Virus record (IMG/VR): IMGVR_UViG_3300044845_000022
Span: 1-26,349 of that record
Length of the DNA stretch: 26,349 nt
Source of the DNA: a virus
Reading direction: 5' to 3' (one strand)
Below are positions 21,114 through 26,349 of this stretch, one piece after another. The translations under genes were made by a program, and so were the position numbers. The number at the start of each line of letters is the position of its first letter. Position 1 is the stretch's first letter. The notes below the pieces were generated by a model that was given only the letters and a program-made list of their open reading frames with translations, had not been told where the DNA came from and did not search any database.

Positions 21114-21514
21114 TATTTGTTGTAATTAATGATATAATCTTGGGCAATATGATAAATTCCCGCAAATCCCGCATTATCTTCACTCATATGCGCTTCGCCA
21201 TCATATTCGCATGTTTGTACAAATACCGAATTGAATGTCGCCGGCAATGTCAATTGCATCGCATTTCTGACAAGATCGGCAACCTGAACTGCGCTTTGAT
21301 AAGATGTTCCAAATGAATTGATCTGAACCCTTGCAAAATCACTTTCCGATGGTCCCGATTTGGATGGGTGTGGAACCAATGAAACCAATTGATAAGAAAT
21401 CGCCGGAAATGATGATTCTTGTGGGATCCTCAATGGATTGATTCGGGTCGAAACAACCGCCGTCAATGCTGCATTATTGGATAAAATATTATAAACTGCA
21501 TTTATTGCTTTCAT
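21113..21514 (-). CDS. Tail terminator / completion protein, DUF3168-like
   Basis: 133 residues. The pattern VYNILSNNAALTAVVSTRI followed by FPAISYQLVS matches the DUF3168-type tail completion proteins, which cap the tail tube and join it to the head. The C-terminal part VQTCEYDGEAHMSEDNAGFAGIYHIAQDY fits the final strands of that fold. Odd position: these genes usually precede the major tail protein, whereas here it lies between the chaperones and the tape measure. The ATG overlaps the chaperone stop (ATGA), and its stop overlaps the tape measure start (TAATG). Confidence 0.8.
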   Translation of the reverse strand: MKAINAVYNILSNNAALTAVVSTRINPLRIPQESSFPAISYQLVSLVPHPSKSGPSESDFARVQINSFGTSYQSAVQVADLVRNAMQLTLPATFNSVFVQTCEYDGEAHMSEDNAGFAGIYHIAQDYIINYNK

Positions 21515-21855
21515 GCTTCGGCTGGCGGGGTTAACTTCGCAAATATATCCGCATATTGAGTAATTTTTGCAACAATATCATCAGGTTCAATGATTTCCCA
21601 TGGGAATGCCATCAACTTGTTTGGGGCGATGGGTTTTTTCAAATGGGGTGACATAATTGTTGCCGCCATCCATCGCGACATTTCCCATTGATTTTGAAAT
21701 TCTTGATATTGTGCATTGCGCATGCCAACCAATCGGGCGCGCCAATATCTTGGTGAACACCGACCGAAATCAAATTCATTCATGCCCATTTCGCCGAATG
21801 CAATTTGTTCGACTTTGCGCCATGTCAATGGTGGGCCTTCATTGCTGGCACTTAC
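21511..21855 (-). CDS. Tail assembly chaperone, second part, expressed by -1 frameshift
   Basis: This frame has no ATG of its own at the right place: the longest methionine-like start is a TTG at 21828. It is in the -1 frame relative to the upstream chaperone and is open without stop from 21855, exactly at the slippery site. Shifted translation gives ...EEKK-VSASNEGPPLTWRKVEQ..., adding 114 residues to the first 110 for a 224-residue fusion. The sequence (FGRCSPRYWRARLVGMRNAQYQ, then WEMSRWMAATIMSPHL) fits phage tail assembly chaperone second domains that bind tail tube and tape measure. Confidence 0.85.
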   Translation of the reverse strand, partial: VSASNEGPPLTWRKVEQIAFGEMGMNEFDFGRCSPRYWRARLVGMRNAQYQEFQNQWEMSRWMAATIMSPHLKKPIAPNKLMAFPWEIIEPDDIVAKITQYADIFAKLTPPAEA

Positions 21856-22184
21856 TTTTTTTCTTCGCCTTCTTCGATGGTGAAAAAATCGGTGATGGCT
21901 TGTGAAAAACCATTCATAGCCGGCAATAATTCGGTGTATTTTGTAATTTTTCTACCGATTTGTGATTCGGTCAAAAATGGCGATTGCTTTCCATCAATTT
22001 CATAACCTTCCAAAATGCCATAAAATGCACAAACCAATGACAAATCCAAAGTTTTTGCCATGTCCAAATGCTTTTGCAAATCTGCGAATGATTCCATGCC
22101 AATGTGCGACATCACATTGCGCAATGAATTCATGTTAAAAATAAGGGGATGAATTTCACCCCCTATTTCAATTTTGTTTTTCAT
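21852..22184 (-). CDS. Tail assembly chaperone, first part (unshifted product)
   Basis: 110 residues, between major tail protein and tape measure, the fixed place of the lambda G-type chaperone. It is helical and opens with IEIGGEIHPLIFNMNSL. It ends in an acidic tail EEGEEKK encoded over the slippery sequence, with the stop TAA immediately after. Normal termination gives the short protein; a fraction of ribosomes shifts to -1 and makes the fusion. Both forms are normally needed to coat the tape measure before tail tube assembly. Confidence 0.88.
   Translation of the reverse strand: MKNKIEIGGEIHPLIFNMNSLRNVMSHIGMESFADLQKHLDMAKTLDLSLVCAFYGILEGYEIDGKQSPFLTESQIGRKITKYTELLPAMNGFSQAITDFFTIEEGEEKK
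21855..21861 (-). other. Programmed -1 frameshift site (A AAA AAG)
   Basis: The minus strand reads GAA AAA AAG TAA in the zero frame, so the heptamer A-AAA-AAG is positioned in the X-XXY-YYZ register, with the zero-frame stop directly following. It is the same heptamer as the E. coli dnaX site. The next frame is open to 21511. No downstream stem was worked out. Confidence 0.88.
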
Positions 22185-22208
22185 GCCTCAAATATAGGCA
22201 AATTTTAA

Positions 22209-22640
22209 TTAAATAGTTGAAACAGTCAATGCGCCGGTTCCTTGAATCGATGCAGTGAAAGTTGAAACCGCATTTTGTGGGGCGGTCAATTTCAAATCAT
22301 TAAACAATGCTGATCCGCTTAATTTCAAATCGCCGGAAACATTTGATGTCATGACAATTGTCACCGATGTTCCGGCCAATAAATCAGTGATTATTTCTTT
22401 CCAACTGATTAATGCACCAACTGATCCATCTTCTTCAAACATACCTTCAACCGACATTGTATATCCATACTCACCCGCGATATATTCTTTCGCGCCGGCT
22501 GAATCTTTGTTAGTTGTTTCGATCATGTCTTTAGTGATTGTAAAATCATTCGATGTCGCATTGGCGATCTTTGTTAGTGTTCCGCTTACATCTTTGTAAA
22601 TAGCGATTAATGTTCCATTGGTGATTCCGGTGGTTGCCAT
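22209..22640 (-). CDS. Major tail tube protein
   Basis: 143 residues, probably the tail tube subunit. The opening MATTGITNGTLIAIYKDVSG, the central KEYIAGEYGYTMSVEGMFEED and the C-terminal TAPQNAVSTFTASIQGTGAL match the TP901-1-type major tail protein pattern. Rich in Thr, Ser and beta strands, without Cys. Upstream is a very A/T-rich 20-base leader without a Shine-Dalgarno sequence, a common strong-expression context in Bacteroidota. Position before the chaperones agrees. Confidence 0.88.
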   Translation of the reverse strand: MATTGITNGTLIAIYKDVSGTLTKIANATSNDFTITKDMIETTNKDSAGAKEYIAGEYGYTMSVEGMFEEDGSVGALISWKEIITDLLAGTSVTIVMTSNVSGDLKLSGSALFNDLKLTAPQNAVSTFTASIQGTGALTVSTI

Positions 22641-22659
22641 ATTATTATTTTTTTATATT

Positions 22660-23106
22660 TTATTTTGTTGAAATATTGTGTTTTTTAGCCAAATCAATAA
22701 TGCGCTTTCTAATATTCTCATTGATCGCTTCGGCAATTCTATTTTTATGCATGTCAAATGCTGGTCGCATAAATGGGTGCATTGGAATCCGGCCGCGATG
22801 CGCCCCCGATTTTGTGAATCTTTCCGCCTGACCTCCAAATTCATACCACAATGCCAAATATCCATGTTCACTGCGCAAATTGGGCGCAATCATCACTGTG
22901 TACTTATATTTCGCATCTGAATTCGATATAAACCCGATTGAACTTGCCAATTGTCCTGAATCATGCGGGGCCAATGATTTTGCGGTGTCGATGACTGGCC
23001 TTGCCAATTCTCGAATATCTGCGCGCAATTTTTCGGTGTCAATTTCAACACCAATTTTTTGCAATGCATCAATTGTTTCCGCCAATCCTTGAACCTGATT
23101 TTTCAT
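22660..23106 (-). CDS. HK97 gp10-like head-tail connector protein
   Basis: 148 residues. The first half is helical (ETIDALQKIGVEIDTEKLRADIRELAR). Characteristic of the family are the segments DSGQLASSIGF, LALWYEFGG, then RIPMHPFMRPAFD. It belongs to the neck or tail-completion proteins between the head closure protein and the tail tube. The start overlaps the head closure gene (ATGA). Positively charged C-terminal helix (KRIIDLAKKHNISTK). Confidence 0.88.
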   Translation of the reverse strand: MKNQVQGLAETIDALQKIGVEIDTEKLRADIRELARPVIDTAKSLAPHDSGQLASSIGFISNSDAKYKYTVMIAPNLRSEHGYLALWYEFGGQAERFTKSGAHRGRIPMHPFMRPAFDMHKNRIAEAINENIRKRIIDLAKKHNISTK

Positions 23107-23423
23107 TCCACCAATTCGCCTTGAATCTTCAAATACATGTCGCGATCAATATTCGCGATGTTTATAATATTGAAATTTTTTGAATCCCAAACAATGCGGT
23201 GTTTCACTTGAACCGATGAATTGTACCGGATGGTGAATTGCACTGTTTGTTTGTGTTCCCTTCGGTCCGCATCAACACTTTCGCTTCCTGATTCCGCTTC
23301 TTGAATTCGGGTCCATGCGGTCGCATATTCGGACCATGATTGCAATTTTTCACCGGTGTTTGAATCAATGCTTTCTGAATAAGATTGCAAAGAAACCAAT
23401 TGATCCATCAACCCGGCGTTCAT
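23103..23423 (-). CDS. Head closure / head-tail joining protein
   Basis: 106 residues of the phage head-tail adaptor family (HK97 gp7 / SPP1 gp16-like), which form a ring under the connector and close the head after packaging. The pattern MNAGLMDQLVSLQSYSES, EYATAWTRIQEA and the final KNFNIINIANIDRDMYLKIQ is typical. It overlaps the neighbouring genes by ATGA at both ends. Confidence 0.88.
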   Translation of the reverse strand: MNAGLMDQLVSLQSYSESIDSNTGEKLQSWSEYATAWTRIQEAESGSESVDADRREHKQTVQFTIRYNSSVQVKHRIVWDSKNFNIINIANIDRDMYLKIQGELVE

Positions 23424-24079
23424 GATAATACACTTATTTTATAAGCATCCAATAAATATTGGAACCCGAAATTCAATGGTGAATTTTGAACCCCAACTGT
23501 GATGGCTTGGCGATTGTCATAATATTGACCAACCAATAACAATGCCGCATGCTTGATTGATGCGGGGCAAAGTTTATCAGGATCAACACCGGCGGTTCCC
23601 GCTGGTTCAAAACCTTCGGTAACCTCGATGATATATTTGATCAAATCATCAGTGACTGATGTCGGCGATGATTCGATGAATACATTGCGCGAAAACAATC
23701 CCATCGGATCGGTTGATGAAATCCATGCATTTGCATCGAATTCGGTCAATGCTTGTGAACTATTCAAATAGTAAACCTTCAAAATGGCCAAAATCCGACT
23801 ATTTAAGCGAAAATAATTGCCGGATGGTATATTCAATCCATTGATCGGATTGACCATCGCCGGCGCGCCGGTAAACCCATCAAATGCATACCGCGCAGTT
23901 CCTTTCCTGATGGAATAACCCAAATAGGCGGAACATGATTCGATTGCCATTGAAATCAAGTTGGTGATATATGTATCATCTGAACTCGATGTCACGCGCA
24001 AATGTTGTTTGGCCTCCGCTAAACTGACATAATCAGTTGCGGCATTGGCGAATGCGGTGTATCTTCTTGCAACAAACAT
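23420..24079 (-). CDS. Head-tail connector, gp6-like
   Basis: 219 residues. The N-terminal DYVSLAEAKQHLRV, followed by DDTYITNLISMAIESCSAYLG, is the standard opening of gp6-type connectors (phage_connect family), which form the ring just below the portal. The family is usually about 100 residues; here a middle part (about 80-160) is added, as in the longer phiE125 gp8-type relatives. The C-terminal part KHAALLLVGQYYDNRQAIT is the conserved last helix. It lies just downstream of a 67-residue gene, in the classical head order. Confidence 0.88.
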   Translation of the reverse strand: MFVARRYTAFANAATDYVSLAEAKQHLRVTSSSDDTYITNLISMAIESCSAYLGYSIRKGTARYAFDGFTGAPAMVNPINGLNIPSGNYFRLNSRILAILKVYYLNSSQALTEFDANAWISSTDPMGLFSRNVFIESSPTSVTDDLIKYIIEVTEGFEPAGTAGVDPDKLCPASIKHAALLLVGQYYDNRQAITVGVQNSPLNFGFQYLLDAYKISVLS

Positions 24080-24080
24080 T

Positions 24081-24284
24081 TTATTCGGCGTCTAATTCGG
24101 TTTCGGGATTGATCGGTTTCTTTTTGCTCAATTTTGGCTTTTCAATTATTTCATCTTCAACGACTTCAATTGCGCCGGCCTCCAATAACAATTCGCATTG
24201 TTTGGAATCCATTTCAACAATTTCGCCCGCATTATAAGACAAATTGAATTTGCCGGTTGGGTTAATCAAAAATTTCACTTTCAT
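24081..24284 (-). CDS. Small head-region protein (67 residues)
   Basis: The frame extends to TTG at 24302, but the first ATG at 24284 (MKVKFLINPTGKFNLSYNAG) is the better start and lies just after the hairpin region. A short beta-like domain (GEIVEMDSKQCELLLEAGAIEVV) is followed by a Lys/Glu/Pro-rich tail. The pattern with 'YNxGEIxEMDxxQAxxLLEAGAIE' resembles short proteins found after capsid genes in several phages. It could be a minor head component. Unrecognised by name. Confidence 0.7.
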   Translation of the reverse strand: MKVKFLINPTGKFNLSYNAGEIVEMDSKQCELLLEAGAIEVVEDEIIEKPKLSKKKPINPETELDAE

Positions 24285-24287
24285 GGC

Positions 24288-24340
24288 CCATGGGTGATAC
24301 AATCAAGATCACCCATGGCATGCGGATAAACCCCCGCATG
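24288..24340. other. Two stacked hairpins between the capsid gene and the next gene
   Basis: CCATGGGTGAT (24288-24298) and its exact complement at 24308-24318 form an 11-pair stem with a 9-base loop. CATGCGG (24319-24325) and CCGCATG (24334-24340) form a second 7-pair stem, starting one base later. Minus-strand transcripts would fold both between the capsid stop and the next ATG (24284). There is no T run on that side, so this is more likely a processing, stability or translation-control element than a terminator. Confidence 0.7.
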
Positions 24341-24358
24341 GGTTTTGATTTGTTGTTA

Positions 24359-25672
24359 TTAAGCAACAATATCTTTACACACTGCGAATGCAGCGGGATT
24401 CAACAAATTTGTGTCCAAATAAGCATTCAAAACAACATTTGTCAAACCGGCGGTTGCACCTGAATAAGGATCAACAGTCAATTCCATTCCACCCCATGAA
24501 GCGATGGCCATTTTGCTGAAATCACCAAAGATCATTGCTGACAATGTAGATGAAGAACCTTTGGTCAAAGTTGAAGGAACCAAAGTTGTTGTTGCAACAT
24601 TGTAACCATTCAAATCTGTTCCACCTGATGCCCAAATGAAGTTTCCTTCAACACCTGATGCCTGACGGCTTGTTGTTTGCAATTTTGCCTTCACCAATGG
24701 GTTTGTCAAATAAGAAACACCATTTCCATTGGCATTTTCAACCGCTTTCATCAAGTTCACAACATCAGCCCAAACCGGTGCAGCACCATTGGCATTTGTT
24801 GCATTTGATGTCGCGCCTCCGGCAAAAGTTACATTCACATTGGCATTTGCAATGATTCCGGTTGGCTCATTTGATCCACCACCTTTGATTGCAGCACTTT
24901 CCAATGATTGCGCCATTGCATTCAATAACCAATTACGAACATACCCATCAATTGAATTGCTTGATTGCAACATCAACTGATTTGACACCTGAATATAAGC
25001 GGCCAATCTTTTTGGACTAAATGTAATTTTGCTAAATGCTGGTGACTTTTCAGTCGCGGTTCCATTTTCAGTATTCCAACCCGCTGATGGCAAAGTTGAT
25101 GCAGTTGGTAAATCCAAGTTTCCAACCAACCCACTAAGTTGCTGAACACCTAATCCGGCCAACACAGTTTTTGGCAACAATACATCAATGATTGAACCAA
25201 CTGATGTTTGAACATTCACACCACCTTCAGAACCTGATGTTCCACCGGTTGCACTCATGTCGCGCTTGAATACTTCAGAAGGGATTTTGATGCTATGTGC
25301 AGAAACACTCACACCACTTCTTTGGAATTCTTCGCCACCCATTGCACTGAATTCACCTTCAACACCTTCGCGACGGCCGGTGATGGCCATTTCCATTGCG
25401 CGCTTGAATGAATAATCCTTTGCCATGTTGCTTTTTTCCTTTTCTTCGCTGCGGCTGGCACTATGTCCGGCGGCTTGCGCTGCAAGGTTTTGCAATTTTT
25501 CAAGGGTTTCAACCTCTGATTTGATTGCACCTAAGCGGGCTTCAATTTCGGTCAAACGGCTAGTTTCTGAATCGGCCATTGAACGGGCTTCCTTTTCAAT
25601 GGTTGTTTGCAAAGTTGCCAATTCACCAAGTAAACGGCCTCTTTCTTCTTTTAATGCTTTGATTTTATTCAT
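24359..25672 (-). CDS. Major capsid protein, HK97 fold
   Basis: 437 residues. Residues about 1-80 are a charged coiled coil (LKEERGRLLGELATLQTTIE), the delta-domain scaffold, probably removed by the prohead protease. The shell part begins near residue 85 (AKDYSFKRAMEMAITG). The middle includes VGSIIDVLLPKTVLAGLG and SAGWNTENGTATEKSPAFSKI. The end, with GDFSKMAIASWGGMELTVDPY and NLLNPAAFAVCKD, matches the conserved HK97 C-terminal strands. It lies just after the protease. The 3' side carries the two hairpins. Confidence 0.95.
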   Translation of the reverse strand: MNKIKALKEERGRLLGELATLQTTIEKEARSMADSETSRLTEIEARLGAIKSEVETLEKLQNLAAQAAGHSASRSEEKEKSNMAKDYSFKRAMEMAITGRREGVEGEFSAMGGEEFQRSGVSVSAHSIKIPSEVFKRDMSATGGTSGSEGGVNVQTSVGSIIDVLLPKTVLAGLGVQQLSGLVGNLDLPTASTLPSAGWNTENGTATEKSPAFSKITFSPKRLAAYIQVSNQLMLQSSNSIDGYVRNWLLNAMAQSLESAAIKGGGSNEPTGIIANANVNVTFAGGATSNATNANGAAPVWADVVNLMKAVENANGNGVSYLTNPLVKAKLQTTSRQASGVEGNFIWASGGTDLNGYNVATTTLVPSTLTKGSSSTLSAMIFGDFSKMAIASWGGMELTVDPYSGATAGLTNVVLNAYLDTNLLNPAAFAVCKDIVA

Positions 25673-25686
25673 GATTTTTAGTTTTT

Positions 25687-26298
25687 TTATAAGTTAGTAT
25701 ATCGCGCCAATGCCAATTTCAAAATGTCGGCACTGACATTGCTTCTTTTTGCTGATTCGATTTCCAAATCCTGATCGCGCATTGCGATAATGGATCTTGC
25801 ATCGGCTTCGGTTTCTTCATATGCCGGATATGTCACCGGTGAAACATCAAACAATTGATCAATCATTTTGATTGTTCTTTTGCCCATGTTGCCATATTTT
25901 TCGCTTTCGGTCCATACTTGTTCTTTGATGGTAAATGCAAATGATGATTGTGTGATATCACCGCGCATGATTGATCGAACAACTGACATATGTGTCGGGT
26001 TTTCATAATCAGGAATCCAAGTATATTCCAAATTTCCATCAGCATTGACAAAAACATTGCATGTGTTCGCCTTTGTCCGGCCCAATATCAATTCCGATTC
26101 ATGATTAAATAAACACCGAATGTCATATTCGCCACTTAAACAATAATCAAATGCACCGGTCAATATCACTTCTTCGAACATGCCCAAATCAGTCACCGAA
26201 TTCACAACGGCGGCAATTCCGCCAATTTCGGTTGGCATTCCTTCGCCGGTGGCCCTTGCATGGACAGTTCCGGTGAATGTTCTTTTTTCTTGTTTCAT
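25687..26298 (-). CDS. Prohead protease, S78/U35-type serine protease
   Basis: 203 residues. The protease would cut the delta domain from the capsid protein and then itself. Likely active residues are H66 in LFNHESELILGRT and the serine in the TQSSFAF segment (S118 or S119), matching the Caudovirales prohead protease family. The C-terminal part carries a typical DVSPVTYPAYEETEADAR motif at about 150-167. It starts at 26298 with its ATG sharing a base with the portal stop in the overlapping copy, and ends 14 bases before the capsid gene. The N-terminal part is repeated at window positions 1-91. Confidence 0.93.
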   Translation of the reverse strand: MKQEKRTFTGTVHARATGEGMPTEIGGIAAVVNSVTDLGMFEEVILTGAFDYCLSGEYDIRCLFNHESELILGRTKANTCNVFVNADGNLEYTWIPDYENPTHMSVVRSIMRGDITQSSFAFTIKEQVWTESEKYGNMGKRTIKMIDQLFDVSPVTYPAYEETEADARSIIAMRDQDLEIESAKRSNVSADILKLALARYTNL

Positions 26299-26349
26299 TA
26301 TAAATTGGTTTGATTATTGATGCCGCTTGGGTTATTTGTTTTATCGACT
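26208..26349. repeat. Right copy of the terminal overlap
   Basis: Identical to bases 1-142 except A at 26334 where the left copy has G at 127. The change alters AAC to AAT in the portal gene, a silent Asn codon change. One copy should be removed when the circular map is drawn. Confidence 0.9.
26298..26349 (-). CDS. Portal protein, C-terminal fragment (duplicate of the left-end gene)
   Basis: The last 16 or so codons of the portal frame and its TAA stop (26300-26298), running in from beyond the window end. It duplicates the end of the complete portal gene at 91-1374, with one silent difference. Confidence 0.9.
   Translation of the reverse strand, partial: VDKTNNPSGINNQTNL

Noticed and set aside
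22634-23183. Plus-strand frames opposite the connector genes
   Set aside because: They look like antisense shadows of GC-skewed coding sequence; no plus-strand promoter is near and the products are not domain-like.
24319-24360. Plus-strand terminator after the 24319-24340 hairpin (followed by GGTTTTGATTTG)
   Set aside because: No plus-strand gene or promoter exists upstream to need it, and the T tract is interrupted.
1-26349. CRISPR array, tRNA genes, integrase and attachment sites, toxin-antitoxin pair
   Set aside because: I looked for regular spaced repeats, clover-leaf-like segments and recombinase motifs and saw none. A tRNA search program would be needed to exclude degenerate tRNAs.

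Overview
The window reads as one complete, circularly closed genome of a small tailed phage with an HK97-type head and a probably siphovirus-like tail. The first 142 bases recur at the end with one mismatch, so the unit is about 26.2 kb. Many genes overlap by ATGA or TAATG, and no integrase, excisionase or CI-like repressor was recognised. The host is most likely a member of the Bacteroidota: promoter-like TTTG-N19-TAnnTTTG signals occur, Shine-Dalgarno sequences are largely absent, and several tail and fibre families are of the kind found in Bacteroidota phages. The source looks like a metagenome or mixed population, since the single overlap mismatch is a synonymous polymorphism.

Every gene is on the minus strand except a RecT-like annealing gene at 11129-11695. 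Reading the minus strand from about 10.98 kb downward there are: (1) an early block of small proteins (10901-9008), a winged-helix-like protein, a stand-alone DnaA domain IV protein, a nuclease-like protein, a DUF6291-like replication protein and a DnaB helicase; (2) a C5 cytosine methyltransferase whose gene also encodes a second long protein in the +1 frame, then an HNH endonuclease; (3) packaging and head genes: TerS, TerL, portal, then across the closure point the prohead protease, major capsid protein and connectors; (4) tail genes: gp10-like, major tail protein, a pair of tail assembly chaperones joined by a -1 frameshift, a DUF3168-like terminator, tape measure and a large tail-tip protein; (5) a fibre module split by a homing endonuclease; (6) a lysis block of holin-like proteins, a metallophosphoesterase and a YkuD-like putative lysin, which ends tail to tail against recT.

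The 200 bp between recT and the early block is the control region. It holds a near-consensus promoter for recT, a -7 box for the minus-strand early genes, a perfect 12 bp inverted repeat placed once near each promoter, and a minus-strand terminator that would stop late transcripts only after they have crossed recT antisense. The recT terminator conversely lies inside the lysin gene.

The most notable points are the dual-coded methyltransferase locus (401 codons open in a second frame, with LPTP repeats and a helix-turn-helix-like segment), the split fibre gene, the split DnaA-like replication initiator, the interlocked convergent transcription units, and an apparent complete lack of the tetramer AGCT.
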